A DNA stretch of 64,000 nucleotides from an uncultured Lachnospiraceae bacterium (GCA_937920345.1 CALGVA010000051.1:1-64000), one strand, 5' to 3'. Positions 24,634-34,632 are shown, counted from the first letter of the stretch. Made by a program: numbers and translations. Notes: generated from the letters alone by a model not told the origin.

Positions 24634-25005
24634 ATGGCGGATAAGAAGATATCAGATGCGGAATTGGAGATTTTGGAAGTGTTATGGGAAGCCGGGGAGG
24701 CGCTGAATGCGAATGAGGTACGTCTGCGGCTGAACGTGAAGAAAGACTGGGAGCGGACAACGGTGCTTACATTGATTCGCAGACTGTTAGATAAAGGCGT
24801 AATTGTGCAGGAGAAACGGGAGGTGTATTATTATATGCCTTGCGTGGAGCGGGGGGACTATGTGAAGGAAGAGACGAGGAATTTCCTGAACAAGTTTTTC
24901 AGGGGAAATGCCAGAAATCTGGCAGCTGCACTGATTGAAGATGAAGATCTGAGCCGGGAAGACATTGAGGAACTGCGGGCATATTTTCAGGATAACTTTC
25001 AATAG
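24634..25005 (+). CDS. BlaI/MecI/CopY family repressor (second copy)
   Basis: This 123-residue winged-helix repressor has helix-turn-helix region ISDAELEILEVLWEAGEALNANEVRLRL ... WERTTVLTLIRRLLDKGVI at residues 5-65 and a dimerisation tail ending in DNFQ. It is only moderately similar to the copy at 16778. GGAGAATC precedes the ATG. The sensor gene starts 24 bases after the stop, giving a compact repressor-sensor operon. It should bind the GTAGAC boxes upstream. Confidence 0.92.
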   Translation: MADKKISDAELEILEVLWEAGEALNANEVRLRLNVKKDWERTTVLTLIRRLLDKGVIVQEKREVYYYMPCVERGDYVKEETRNFLNKFFRGNARNLAAALIEDEDLSREDIEELRAYFQDNFQ

Positions 25006-25029
25006 GTATAGAAATCAGGAGGGCACCTT

Positions 25030-27213
25030 ATGGAACAATTATTTAAGATGATACTGTCGTTATCTATATCAGGGACTATGGTGGGTGGAATTATCATGCT
25101 GATCCGGCCTGTGACAGAGCGGTATTTCTCCAGGCGCTGGACTTACTATCTGTGGCTGCTGCTGTTGTGCAGGCTGCTGCTGCCGGTACACGCAGGCGTG
25201 AACCTTGTAGGTGAGCTTTTTACGGCGGTGCAAAGCAGGCAGATTGTGCGGAATTTCAATGAGGCGTCAAAAGGGGCAGGATCGGTATCTGATGAAAGGA
25301 ACATGCCGGAGAATTACGCGGAGGATAGCGCCGCGTCGAAGCGTGCAGCCAAAACAGAAGGCGGGTCGCCAGCGGATAATACTGCGGATGATGTTTATAC
25401 GGATTATGGCGCTGATGGAGACGTGGCCGTACACGAATCGCGGGGAGAGCCCGCGGGATTCAGGATAGTAGGCGTGGTCTGGCTGATTGGCGTTATGGCT
25501 TGTGCCTCATGGAAAATATATGATTACCGCAGGTTTGCGGGTAACATATGCAGGCATGCCGTGCTGGTGACAAACCCGGAGATTCTTGCCATGCGTGAGG
25601 AATGCCGGAGAAGGCTTGGAGTCCGCAGGAGAGTGCCGGTATATGAGAGCAGCGCGGTGGATAGCCCAATCATGATCGGCTTCTTTAGACCATATATAAT
25701 TATGCCTCCGGATGTACCGGCGGATCTTATGCTGATCCTGCATCACGAACTTGTGCACTGCAGGAGGCGGGATATCGGCTATAAATGGTTGTTCCAACTG
25801 GCGTTATGTATACACTGGTTTAACCCTTTTATGTACCTTTTTAACCGCAGGTTCTGTCTGGACTGCGAACTGGCCTGTGATGAGGCGGTAATGAAATCTT
25901 TAACGGAAAACGGGCGTAAGGCTTACGGAGATGTGCTGCTGGATATGGCGGAGCAGAATATCAGCTGCCGCAAAAATGTGATGGCGATGACGCTGCTGGA
26001 GGAGAAAAGCGCCTTAAGAGAAAGACTGGAGGGAATTGTCCGGTATCATAAGCGAAGTACTGTAACCGTGATTTGTGCTGTTGCGGCGGCTGTCCTGCTG
26101 GCAGGCATAGCGCTGGCGGGCGGTGTCATGACAAGCGGGCAGGATTCTGCCGGGAGCACTGACTGGAAACACCAGACTCTCTTTAACAGCCCTGAGCGTG
26201 CGAAGCAGGGTCTGGGCCGATTGCTGTGGTCGGTACTGTTGGGAGACGGAACCGACTTCATGAATCAGGAGGTACAGATTTCCCGGGACGGGACGGCATA
26301 CCGTATGTATGATGATGATGAATTGATAGCGGGCATGGACGACCATGATGTGCGTAGAGCATGGATTTATGGTGGAGATGAGAGAAGTGCAGAATGTGAC
26401 GGACTGATTCTTGACGGCAGCGATACGGTGAGCATCTTGTATGCAAACAGTGATACAACGATCAGGGTCAATTCCCGGTTTGAGATGGAAGACGGCCGGC
26501 TGAAGGTCGTGCATATTATGCCTGATCAAACGGTGAGGGTTCTTAATGACAGCGGAGAAGAAACAGCCGAGACCATTGCGCTTCCGGAAGGAAGAAATGT
26601 CATTAAAATGGTGGGGCAGGAAGCCAGAGTGAAGAATTTACTGGTTACCTGTGATGATATAACGGAAGCATGCTTTGACGGTATTTATGGCACTGAAGAG
26701 GAAGAGCGTCAGCATAATATAATGAAAGAGATCGCATCGGGAGACGTAGACAGAGCGCAGATGCGGGAAACTCTGACCGGTATGGAGGCAGAGCAGGTGA
26801 GCGAACTGCTGAAGATGCTGCTGGATCAGGATATGACACTGTACGCCGAGGATTGGAATGAAATTTTTACTTACTCAGACCAGCATCTGTCGGCACAGTA
26901 TCTGGCGGAGGCGCTAAGAGAAGGAAAAGCGGACAGCTTTTATGGCAAAGGATTTGACAGCGTAGCGCTGCATGTCAGCAGCGGCGACTGGGTAGAGATT
27001 GTAACTTCCATGCAGCGGTTATCCTATCACAGATTACAGTTTGGCGGGCTGGCCGGTTTGAATAAGAGCCAGTGTGAGACATGTATTATGCACTTTTTGG
27101 ACCTTGGAAATACGCTGACAGACTCGGAGCTGCGAGGACTGACCGATTACGTATCCGCAAAGGGATTGGAGCGGATCAGCAAGCGCAACGAAGAGATGAA
27201 GATTTTGCAGTAG
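25030..27213 (+). CDS. M56 (BlaR1-like) sensor protease with a long extracellular domain
   Basis: This 727-residue membrane protease has helices near residues 8-26, 37-53, 144-160 and 255-275. The zinc motif is HHELVHCRRRDIGYKW (HEXXH at about 239-243), with the downstream Glu in LDCELACDEAVMKSL. A last helix at about 350-368 (VICAVAAAVLLAGIALAGG) leads to a 350-residue external part. That part is not a penicillin-binding domain: I see no SxxK/SxN/KTG set. Residues about 380-520 contain a repeated beta pattern, and the end is helical. On sensing a signal it should cleave the BlaI next to it. The signal is unknown. AGGAGG precedes the ATG. Confidence 0.87.
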   Translation: MEQLFKMILSLSISGTMVGGIIMLIRPVTERYFSRRWTYYLWLLLLCRLLLPVHAGVNLVGELFTAVQSRQIVRNFNEASKGAGSVSDERNMPENYAEDSAASKRAAKTEGGSPADNTADDVYTDYGADGDVAVHESRGEPAGFRIVGVVWLIGVMACASWKIYDYRRFAGNICRHAVLVTNPEILAMREECRRRLGVRRRVPVYESSAVDSPIMIGFFRPYIIMPPDVPADLMLILHHELVHCRRRDIGYKWLFQLALCIHWFNPFMYLFNRRFCLDCELACDEAVMKSLTENGRKAYGDVLLDMAEQNISCRKNVMAMTLLEEKSALRERLEGIVRYHKRSTVTVICAVAAAVLLAGIALAGGVMTSGQDSAGSTDWKHQTLFNSPERAKQGLGRLLWSVLLGDGTDFMNQEVQISRDGTAYRMYDDDELIAGMDDHDVRRAWIYGGDERSAECDGLILDGSDTVSILYANSDTTIRVNSRFEMEDGRLKVVHIMPDQTVRVLNDSGEETAETIALPEGRNVIKMVGQEARVKNLLVTCDDITEACFDGIYGTEEEERQHNIMKEIASGDVDRAQMRETLTGMEAEQVSELLKMLLDQDMTLYAEDWNEIFTYSDQHLSAQYLAEALREGKADSFYGKGFDSVALHVSSGDWVEIVTSMQRLSYHRLQFGGLAGLNKSQCETCIMHFLDLGNTLTDSELRGLTDYVSAKGLERISKRNEEMKILQ

Positions 27214-27232
27214 AGCGCCTGATACAGGCGCT
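27214..27232. terminator. Bidirectional terminator between convergent genes
   Basis: AGCGCCTG - ATA - CAGGCGCT is a perfect 8-bp stem in the 19-base gap between the M56 gene and lacI-like gene stops. The T run is short. Confidence 0.6.
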
Positions 27233-28249
27233 TTACCGATTCTGAACAGTCTGGCGGATCTTGAGTTCTACGTCGCAGATAACAGGAGAAAAAACCTGCT
27301 GCGTACCAGCTATGGCATTAATGAGCATCTGTACGGCAGATCGCGCCTTTTCGTGGAGATCCTGTGCAATCGTGGTAAGTTCCGGTGTTGCAATGGTACA
27401 TAGGTCCAAATCGTCAAATCCGATTACCGAAAGATCATTTGGAACAATAAATCCATTCAGAGAGCAGCCTTTCATGATACCGAGCGCCAGATGATCGGAA
27501 GTGGCAAAAACGGCTGTGACGTCATATTTATGATTGGCAAGATCGCGCCCGATTACAAGTCCGTCTTCGTATCGGGTAAATGTATCTATCAGACAGGAAT
27601 CTTTGGCCGGGATTCCGAATTCTTTTAAGGCATCCATATATCCTTGATGTCTGGCGGCAATAACGTCGCTTTTAATGCTGAGATAGCTGGCAAAAGCGAT
27701 CTTACGATGTCCGCTTTGCAGCAGATGTTTCGTCGCTATATAACCGCCCTTATAATCGTCAATATTTACAGACAAAAAGTCGCTGTCCGCTCTAAAATAA
27801 TTGTCGAGAAAAACCATGGGACAAATGTGCTGTTTGCGCAAAAGTTCCAAATCTTCTTCCGACTGGGGAGTAAGAAAAATGGCGCCGTCCGCATTCCAGT
27901 TGCCCAACAAAGTTATGACATCGTTGATATTGTCAACTGTCTGGACGATAGTATAGTAACCTACCGCGCGCACTGTAGTCTCGATCTCGCCGAATAATCT
28001 GCTGATGTAGGGATCGATAAATACATTGTAATCCAGTACAAACGCGTTCACTAAAATCGCTATAATTTTGGATTGGTGCTTTACCAGAGAACGCGCATTC
28101 AAATTCGGGACATAATGATTCTTTTCAATAATATTCTGTATCAGATCTATTTTTTGAGTTGAAACCTTATCAAATTTTCCATTGATGACATTCGAGACAG
28201 TCATTTTGCTTACGCCGGCCTCATCGGCGATCTGCTGTAATGTAATCAT
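27233..28249 (-). CDS. LacI family regulator of the alpha-glucoside operon
   Basis: This 338-residue repressor begins with a classic LacI helix-turn-helix, MITLQQIADEAGVSKMTVSNVINGK. A periplasmic-binding-protein-like ligand domain follows, including DGAIFLTPQSEEDLELL, AVFATSDHLALGIMKG and LSVIGFDDLDLCTIATPELTTI. It sits divergent to the solute-binding protein gene. The same TTTA(A/G)CGATAAA operator occurs just before its own start and at the operon promoter, so it most likely represses both. The inducer should be an alpha-glucoside, judging by the GH31 and GH13 genes; this is inferred. Confidence 0.93.
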   Translation of the reverse strand: MITLQQIADEAGVSKMTVSNVINGKFDKVSTQKIDLIQNIIEKNHYVPNLNARSLVKHQSKIIAILVNAFVLDYNVFIDPYISRLFGEIETTVRAVGYYTIVQTVDNINDVITLLGNWNADGAIFLTPQSEEDLELLRKQHICPMVFLDNYFRADSDFLSVNIDDYKGGYIATKHLLQSGHRKIAFASYLSIKSDVIAARHQGYMDALKEFGIPAKDSCLIDTFTRYEDGLVIGRDLANHKYDVTAVFATSDHLALGIMKGCSLNGFIVPNDLSVIGFDDLDLCTIATPELTTIAQDLHEKARSAVQMLINAIAGTQQVFSPVICDVELKIRQTVQNR

Positions 28250-28256
28250 AACCCAC

Positions 28257-28274
28257 CTAGTTTAACGATAAATG
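28257..28274. promoter_or_regulatory. LacI-type operator near the regulator start
   Basis: CTAGTTTAACGATAAATG shares the core TTTAACGATAAA with the operator at 28426. It begins 8 bases before the regulator's ATG, consistent with autoregulation. Confidence 0.65.
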
Positions 28275-28390
28275 AAAATATGTTTTTTAACCTGCTTTTT
28301 GCATCATAACACAGGAGGTATTATTTGTCAATTATTACCAATAGATAAGAATAAATTTTAGAAAAAGTAAACGAAATTCGACAAATCATG

Positions 28391-28443
28391 TTGACAAATA
28401 GCTACGGTAAAGATTATGCTATAAATAGTTTAGCGATAAACTA
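28391..28443 (+). promoter_or_regulatory. Promoter and LacI operator of the alpha-glucoside operon
   Basis: TTGACA (28391-28396), 18 bases, TATGCT (28415-28420). The palindrome TAGTTTAGCGATAAACTA (28426-28443; arms TAGTTTA/TAAACTA) lies over the expected start point. Its central CG is typical of LacI-family sites. A bound repressor would block initiation. Confidence 0.85.
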
Positions 28444-28517
28444 AATGAACGGCCCGATTCCGGAAGGGCAATTGCGTATTCATAGGAATGTGACAGGAAA
28501 GGGAGGTAAATGTATTT

Positions 28518-30311
28518 ATGAAAGCAAAAAGAATAGTAGCTTTAGGACTTACGGCGATACTATTGATGGGAGCGGTCGCCGGCTGCGGAGCAGATGGTAA
28601 AACAGAGCAGACAACAGAAAGTGCCGCGCCGGGCGGTGCGGGAACAGCAGATGATTCTGCGCAGACTGACACAAAAGAAGCTGTAGATGACCAGACAGCG
28701 GACGGTGAAGCAGATCCGTGGGTGCTGGCGGCAACAGATCCGTACACGCCTTATCCGGATACGGTCAACTATACCATCGGTGTTACGGTTGATCCCAGCA
28801 GAACGTATCCGGAAGACTGGGAGAACGGCTCACCTGAACACAGTGCATATACGGAATTCTACAAAGCAAAATTAAACGTGCAGAATACGGATTATTTCGA
28901 GGCGGCGGACGGAGATGATTATCGGACTAAAGTTTCCATGGCAATTTCCAGCGGCGATCTGCCGGATATCATGGCCGTTACACATGAAGAGCTTGTCGCT
29001 TTAGTTGAAAATGATCTGGTGGAAGATTTGACAGAGGCTTACAATAATTGCGCCAGCGATCTGATGAGGGAAATTTACGACTCCTATGAAGGCCGGGCGC
29101 TTGATATGGCAACTTTTGACGGTAAGCTTTACGCGATGCCTACTACGAATATATCCGGTGGACCGGAATTTCTGTGGCTGCGCAAAGACTGGATGGATCA
29201 GCTGGGCCTGCAAGAGCCTGAGACACTGGCGGATGTAGAGGCGATCGTCACTGCCTTTGTGGAGAAGGACCCGGGGAATAACGGGGCGGGTAAAACGGTA
29301 GGTATTCCGCTTTGTACCACAGAGAGTAATTTTCTATATGGTAATTATTCTTCCGCTTATAAGATGAATAATGTGTTTACCATGTTCGGAGCATATCCGG
29401 AACAGTGGATCAAGACGGCGGACGGATCAGTGGGATACGGTTCGGTACAGCCGGAAATGAAAGAAGGGCTTACCGTGCTTGCGGACTGGTATGCGAAGGG
29501 ATTGATCGATAAGGAATTTTCTACCCGCAAATACGCTGAGGTGACATCGCTGATCACTGACGGAAGGTGCGGTTCCGTGTTCGCCGGATGGTGGCTGCCC
29601 TATGATCTGGGCGGATGTTATGAATTAAATCCCGATGCTGAATGGGTATCGTATCTGCTTCCGGCAGGCGCAGACGGCAAGGTTACCACGTGGACGGGAA
29701 ACCCCAATCAGGAAGTCTATTTTGTAGTGAGAAAAGGCTTTGAGCATCCGGAACTTCTTGTTAAGATCAAATCCCTGACCTTGGATTACAATCAGGGAGA
29801 CGCGGCATATTCTGATGACAGCGCGGAGGCTGTCGCTTATATGGAATGGGTAAATCATGGATACGGTATTGAATTTATCGGCGGGTTTGACTGGTACGAT
29901 GCGGTGGCAAGAAGTTATACCCATATTAAAGAAGCAATAGACGGCACGAGAGATCCCCAGAATATGACGGCATACGAGAACAGCCTGTATGAGTCCTGTA
30001 AGTCTTATCTTGCGTCTGTAGAGGCGGGAGAGCAGCCGGAGAAGCAGAACTGGATCGATTATAACTGCCGTATGGTAGCCGCGAAGCAGATGTTGGAGGC
30101 CGACGTCAATTCGGTTAATCCCGTATTCTTCGGACAGACAGAGTCCATGGGCATGCTGTGGGAGACACTCAGAACATTGGAGAGAAAGACTGCTATGCAG
30201 ATCGTCACAGGCGAGATTCCGGTAAGTGAGTTTGATACATTTGTGGAGGAATGGAAAGCAGTGGGCGGAGATACGATTACCGCAGAGGTAAGCGAACAGG
30301 CAGGTAATTGA
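28518..30311 (+). CDS. Extracellular solute-binding lipoprotein of a sugar ABC importer
   Basis: This 597-residue protein has a lipoprotein signal peptide (MKAKRIVALGLTAILLMGAVAGC, lipid attached to Cys 23) and a Ser/Thr/Asp-rich spacer. A large type 1 binding domain of the LplA kind follows (DYRTKVSMAISSGDLPDIMAVTH, MPTTNISGGPEFLWLRKDWMDQLGL, GRCGSVFAGWWLPYD). It captures an oligosaccharide outside the cell and hands it to the two permeases encoded next. The size fits the 500-600 residue LplA class. GGGAGG lies 11 bases before the ATG. It is the first gene of the LacI-controlled operon. Ligand specificity is inferred from the glucosidases downstream. Confidence 0.93.
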   Translation: MKAKRIVALGLTAILLMGAVAGCGADGKTEQTTESAAPGGAGTADDSAQTDTKEAVDDQTADGEADPWVLAATDPYTPYPDTVNYTIGVTVDPSRTYPEDWENGSPEHSAYTEFYKAKLNVQNTDYFEAADGDDYRTKVSMAISSGDLPDIMAVTHEELVALVENDLVEDLTEAYNNCASDLMREIYDSYEGRALDMATFDGKLYAMPTTNISGGPEFLWLRKDWMDQLGLQEPETLADVEAIVTAFVEKDPGNNGAGKTVGIPLCTTESNFLYGNYSSAYKMNNVFTMFGAYPEQWIKTADGSVGYGSVQPEMKEGLTVLADWYAKGLIDKEFSTRKYAEVTSLITDGRCGSVFAGWWLPYDLGGCYELNPDAEWVSYLLPAGADGKVTTWTGNPNQEVYFVVRKGFEHPELLVKIKSLTLDYNQGDAAYSDDSAEAVAYMEWVNHGYGIEFIGGFDWYDAVARSYTHIKEAIDGTRDPQNMTAYENSLYESCKSYLASVEAGEQPEKQNWIDYNCRMVAAKQMLEADVNSVNPVFFGQTESMGMLWETLRTLERKTAMQIVTGEIPVSEFDTFVEEWKAVGGDTITAEVSEQAGN

Positions 30312-30334
30312 TTCCGGCGTGCAGTAAACCGGGA

Positions 30335-30374
30335 GCCGGGCAGAGCGTCGATCAGGAGATCGGCGGCGCCCGGA
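30335..30374 (+). repeat. Intercistronic stem-loop after the binding-protein gene
   Basis: CCGGGC (30336-30341) pairs with GCCCGG (30368-30373), and CGTCGATC pairs with GATCGGCG inside, forming a long GC-rich hairpin without a T run. Such hairpins commonly protect the upstream binding-protein mRNA so that it is made in excess over the permeases. That role is inferred. Confidence 0.6.
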
Positions 30375-30423
30375 CCTTCCGGCAAATGCCGCAGGCTGTT
30401 TGACTTGACGACAGGAGGGTCTG

Positions 30424-31311
30424 ATGAGAAAGAACAAGCAAATCTACTACCATTTAATGATGCTTCCGGGACTTCTTATCCTGATTATTTTCACATTTGT
30501 GCCGATGTTTGGAATTGTAATGGCATTTCAGAATTATGTTCCGGCCAAGGGTATTCTGGGATCAAAGTGGGTAGGGCTGCAGAATTTTAAGACGATTTTC
30601 ACGCTGCGCGACAGCAGGCAGATTTTCATTAATACCATTATTATTTCGTTTTGGAAAATTTTCTTAAGGAGCGTAATTCCCGTCTCTTTTGCGCTGTTAA
30701 TTAATGAGGTTAAGAATAAATTCGTAAAAAACAGTGTGCAGACCATTGTTTATCTGCCGCATTTTCTCTCGTGGGTGGTATTTGCGTCAGTGGTGCAGAT
30801 GATTTTTTCCTTGGACGGACCCGTCAATAAGGTGATTGCGTCGGCGGGATTGGAGCCGGTTATGTTTCTCGGAACAAACCAATGGTTTAGAAAGATTATT
30901 ATATTTACGGAAAGCTGGAAGGAATTCGGATATGCGTCCATCGTGTATTTTGCGGCATTAACGGGAATAGATCCCGGACTGTATGAGGCGGCTTCCATTG
31001 ACGGGGCAACCCGCTTTAAGAAATTAATCCATATTACGCTGCCGGGTATTCTACCAATCATTTTAATTATGCTGACCATGGAACTGCCGAATATTTTGTC
31101 GGCCGGTTTTGATCAGATTTATAATTTGTATAATCCTTTGGTCTATGATACGGGTGATATTCTGGATACCTTTGTGTACCGAATGGGTATGACGAAGCGG
31201 CAGTACAGTATCGGTACGGCGGTGGGACTCATTAAATCTACATTGGGGATGATCCTGATTTTGACGGCAAACAGGCTGGTTATGAAATTCTCCGACAGAA
31301 GAATGTTCTAG
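30424..31311 (+). CDS. Sugar ABC transporter permease (LplB type)
   Basis: This 295-residue inner-membrane permease has six helices. The EAA loop that docks the ATPase is visible as LYEAASIDGATRFKKLIHITLPGI. The N terminus MRKNKQIYYHLMMLPGLLILIIF is typical of the LplB/YteP group. AGGAGGG lies just upstream of the ATG. It pairs with the next permease to form the channel. No ATPase gene is in the operon, so a shared MsmX-like ATPase elsewhere is expected; that is family knowledge. Confidence 0.93.
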   Translation: MRKNKQIYYHLMMLPGLLILIIFTFVPMFGIVMAFQNYVPAKGILGSKWVGLQNFKTIFTLRDSRQIFINTIIISFWKIFLRSVIPVSFALLINEVKNKFVKNSVQTIVYLPHFLSWVVFASVVQMIFSLDGPVNKVIASAGLEPVMFLGTNQWFRKIIIFTESWKEFGYASIVYFAALTGIDPGLYEAASIDGATRFKKLIHITLPGILPIILIMLTMELPNILSAGFDQIYNLYNPLVYDTGDILDTFVYRMGMTKRQYSIGTAVGLIKSTLGMILILTANRLVMKFSDRRMF

Positions 31312-31359
31312 TGTTCGGAGTGCCTGTGTCGGGATATGATGGGAATGGGGAAGACGGTT

Positions 31360-32235
31360 ATGAAGAAAAAGATAAAGCTTGCAGATATTATAATATATAT
31401 GATTGTGATCGCGCTTGCATTGGCATGTCTGCTGCCTTTGCTTAATATGGTGGCAGTTTCGTTCAGCAACAGCGCAGCGGCCACTGCGGGAAGAGTAGGT
31501 ATCATACCGGTGGACTTTACGGTCAATTCATACACAAAACTGCTTAAGGAGGCACAGTATTGGCGCTCCTTGATGATATCGTTTGTCAGAACGGTTCTGG
31601 GAACGGTCATCAATATTGTACTGGTCATTATCATGGCATATCCTTTGTCAAAGAGTACCAGGGAGTTTCGTGCACAGAAAATATATATGCGAGCCGTACT
31701 GTTTGCGATGCTGTTTAACGGAGGCATGATTCCGACCTATCTTGTGGTGAATAAGCTCGGGCTGTGCGATACGCTGTGGTCGTTGATTCTGCCTTCTGCA
31801 GTGGGGGTGGGAAATGTGATTTTGCTTATGAATTTCTTCCGCAGTGTGCCCAAGGAGCTGGAAGAGGCAACGGAGATTGACGGGGCAAATCCTTTTCAAA
31901 CATTATGGAATGTATTTATACCGATGTCCAAGCCATGTATTGCAACGATCATACTGTTTTGTGCAGTGGGCCATTGGAACGACTATTTTACGGGAATACT
32001 CTATATTTCCAAAATCAGAAATTATCCGCTGCAGACATACATTCAATCGGTAACGGCTTCTTTTGATATTTCCCGGGTTACAGACCCGAAGAAGATACAG
32101 GAATATCTGACGATCTCTGAGAAAACATTAAACGCGGCCAAGATCGTTGTGTCGACATTGCCGCTGATGGTAATCTATCCGTTTGTGACGAAGTATTTTA
32201 AGGACGGAATCGTGGTGGGCGCGGTAAAGGAATAG
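31360..32235 (+). CDS. Sugar ABC transporter permease (LplC/YtcP type)
   Basis: This permease of about 291 residues has six helices. The EAA motif is ELEEATEIDGANPFQTLWNVFIPMSKPC and the family ending is KYFKDGIVVGAVKE. I choose the ATG at 31360 (MKKKIKLADII), preceded by GGGGAAGA. Two ATGs at 31336 and 31339 are in frame with a GGAG further upstream and remain possible. It forms the heterodimeric channel with the preceding permease. Confidence 0.9.
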   Translation: MKKKIKLADIIIYMIVIALALACLLPLLNMVAVSFSNSAAATAGRVGIIPVDFTVNSYTKLLKEAQYWRSLMISFVRTVLGTVINIVLVIIMAYPLSKSTREFRAQKIYMRAVLFAMLFNGGMIPTYLVVNKLGLCDTLWSLILPSAVGVGNVILLMNFFRSVPKELEEATEIDGANPFQTLWNVFIPMSKPCIATIILFCAVGHWNDYFTGILYISKIRNYPLQTYIQSVTASFDISRVTDPKKIQEYLTISEKTLNAAKIVVSTLPLMVIYPFVTKYFKDGIVVGAVKE

Positions 32236-32253
32236 TTACGGAGGATAAACAAA

Positions 32254-34632
32254 GTGCAGGAACAATACAGAATTCACACAAAGGCAGCGGCAATCAGTGA
32301 AAATATTATTTGCTTCGGAAAGTTCCGGTTTACCATGCTGACAGAGCAGCTGATAAGGATTGAGTACGCAGAGGCACAAGAGTACACAGATATGCCGACG
32401 CAGACCGTATGGTTTAGGGCATTTCCGAAGGTCGATTATAAGGTGACGGAGGATGCGGAAAAGTTACGGATAGAGACGGAATTTCTTACATTATGCTGTG
32501 AAAATCAGGGAAAAAACATAGAGGACATCTCGGTAATCTGCAGAGGGAACAGATGGCGTTATGGAGACTGTCCGGATACGTTAAAAGGAACGGTGAGAAC
32601 CTTGGATGGCGCTGACGGAGCAGTTCCTCTTGAGGATGGGCTTCAGTCTGCAGAGGGGTACAGCGTGCTGGATGACAGTAACTCTTATCTGATCCGGGAC
32701 GACGGGGAACTGACCGGGCGGGCGCAGGAGGAGACAGACATCTATTTCTTCGGATATGGAAACTGCTATAGAAAGTGTCTGCAGGATTACTTTAGGCTGA
32801 CTGGGCAGACGCCGCTGTTACCCAGATATGCATTGGGAAACTGGTGGAGCCGGTTTCATCGTTATACGGAAACAGAATATTTGGAGTTAATGGATAAATT
32901 TGAAGCGCACGGAATCCCTCTGACGGTTGCGGTAATTGATATGGATTGGCATCTGACTGATATTGAACCTAAGTATGGGAGCGGCTGGACGGGATACACA
33001 TGGAACAGAGAATTGTTTCCGCAGCCTGAGCGGTTCCTGGATCAGCTTCACCGGAAAGGATTAAAGGTTTCCCTTAACGTGCATCCGGCGGACGGTGTGC
33101 GGGCGTATGAGGAACCTTATCGGAAAATGGTGTCGGCAGTGGGAGAGGCATTGCACGTGCATGCATCCGAGGAGGAACCGATTAAATTCGATGTGACAAA
33201 TCCGGTATTTATGGAGGCATATTTTGAATACCTTCATGGCCCTAATGAAAAAAGGGGAGTAGATTTCTGGTGGGTGGACTGGCAGCAGGGAGAGACCAGT
33301 AAGCTGCCCGGACTTGATCCGCTTTGGGTGCTGAATCATTATCACTATCTGCATAGCGCCCGGGATCAGAAGCGCCCCATGATCCTTTCGCGTTTTGCGG
33401 GGGCAGGCAGTCATCGTTATCCGATCGGATTTTCGGGAGATACAATTATCAGTTGGGAAAGTTTAAACTTTCAGCCTTACTTTACTGCGACGGCTTCCAA
33501 TATCGGCTATGGATGGTGGAGCCATGATATAGGCGGCCATATGCAAGGGTCTTATGATGAAGAACTGCAGATCCGCTGGGTGCAGTGGGGTGTTTTTTCT
33601 CCGATCAACCGAATGCACAGTTCGGCAAGTGAATTTACGCATAAGGAACCCTGGAACTATTCGCCGGAGACATGTAGGATCATTACGGATTATTTGAGGC
33701 TGAGGCACCGGTTGATTCCTTATCTTTACACGATGAATATGCGGTCCTGTCAGGAAGGAAAAATGTTGATAGAACCGATGTATTACGAGTATCCGGAGAG
33801 AAAAGAAGCATACGGGGTCTTGAATGAATATTATTTCGGAACGGAGATGATCTGTCTGCCGGTTACAACGCCTATGGCGGATCATTTGCAGATGGCGGAA
33901 GTGAAAGGATGGCTTCCCCGGGGGATCTATATCGACTGGCGCAGGGGAACGATTTATGACGGAGACCGCTGTGTGAAACTGTACCGCCGCCTGGATGAAA
34001 TACCGGTTTTCTTAAAGGCGGGGGCAATTGTAGTATGCGACGGCAGTGCTGAGGGAAATGCGACAGCAAATCCGGATAAACTGCAGATCACGGTTGCTGC
34101 GGGCGCTGACGGGCAGTTTACGTTGTATGAAGACGATGGAGAAAGTCAGGCCTACATAAAAGGCGAGGGCGTATATACAGAGTTTCAACTCGACTATACC
34201 CAAAATGGCGAGTTCAGTATTTTACCGGCGAGAGGAAATCAGGAATTAATTCCGTCAAAGCGATATTATGAAATTCATTTTCTGGGATTTGAAAGGACAG
34301 AGAGCATAGTTATGCGATGCGGCGGGCAGGAGAAAGCGCTTTGTGTAAAGCATGATCCCGATAAGAATGAAATGGTGGTTGAGATGGAAGGAAGCATAGA
34401 TAGTACAATAAAGATATGCTTCACAAATGGTATGAAGCTTGGCCGGAACCATGTACGTAAACTATGTTTTCACATTTTAGATAAGGCGAAGATGGAATAT
34501 AACCGGAAAGAAGAGATTTATGACATCGTGAAACATACGGAAATCAGCAATCTGCTGCAGGCGATGAAACCGCTTAAGATGGACGCGGAATTGGCGGATG
34601 CATTAGCGGAAGCGATAACAGCGCAGAAATAA
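32254..34632 (+). CDS. Glycoside hydrolase family 31, alpha-glucosidase
   Basis: This 792-residue enzyme starts at a GTG with ACGGAGG nine bases upstream. The barrel motifs VAVIDMDWH (about 225-233), DFWWVDWQQGE (nucleophile Asp about 342) and GFSGDTIISW (acid/base Asp about 396) identify GH31. The segment GYGWWSHDIGGH follows. It should remove alpha-linked glucose (or xylose) units from the non-reducing ends of imported oligosaccharides. No signal peptide is present, so it acts inside the cell. A C-terminal extension of about 60 residues after the beta-sandwich is helical and not familiar. It lies 18 bases after the permease gene, in the operon. Confidence 0.93.
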   Translation: MQEQYRIHTKAAAISENIICFGKFRFTMLTEQLIRIEYAEAQEYTDMPTQTVWFRAFPKVDYKVTEDAEKLRIETEFLTLCCENQGKNIEDISVICRGNRWRYGDCPDTLKGTVRTLDGADGAVPLEDGLQSAEGYSVLDDSNSYLIRDDGELTGRAQEETDIYFFGYGNCYRKCLQDYFRLTGQTPLLPRYALGNWWSRFHRYTETEYLELMDKFEAHGIPLTVAVIDMDWHLTDIEPKYGSGWTGYTWNRELFPQPERFLDQLHRKGLKVSLNVHPADGVRAYEEPYRKMVSAVGEALHVHASEEEPIKFDVTNPVFMEAYFEYLHGPNEKRGVDFWWVDWQQGETSKLPGLDPLWVLNHYHYLHSARDQKRPMILSRFAGAGSHRYPIGFSGDTIISWESLNFQPYFTATASNIGYGWWSHDIGGHMQGSYDEELQIRWVQWGVFSPINRMHSSASEFTHKEPWNYSPETCRIITDYLRLRHRLIPYLYTMNMRSCQEGKMLIEPMYYEYPERKEAYGVLNEYYFGTEMICLPVTTPMADHLQMAEVKGWLPRGIYIDWRRGTIYDGDRCVKLYRRLDEIPVFLKAGAIVVCDGSAEGNATANPDKLQITVAAGADGQFTLYEDDGESQAYIKGEGVYTEFQLDYTQNGEFSILPARGNQELIPSKRYYEIHFLGFERTESIVMRCGGQEKALCVKHDPDKNEMVVEMEGSIDSTIKICFTNGMKLGRNHVRKLCFHILDKAKMEYNRKEEIYDIVKHTEISNLLQAMKPLKMDAELADALAEAITAQK

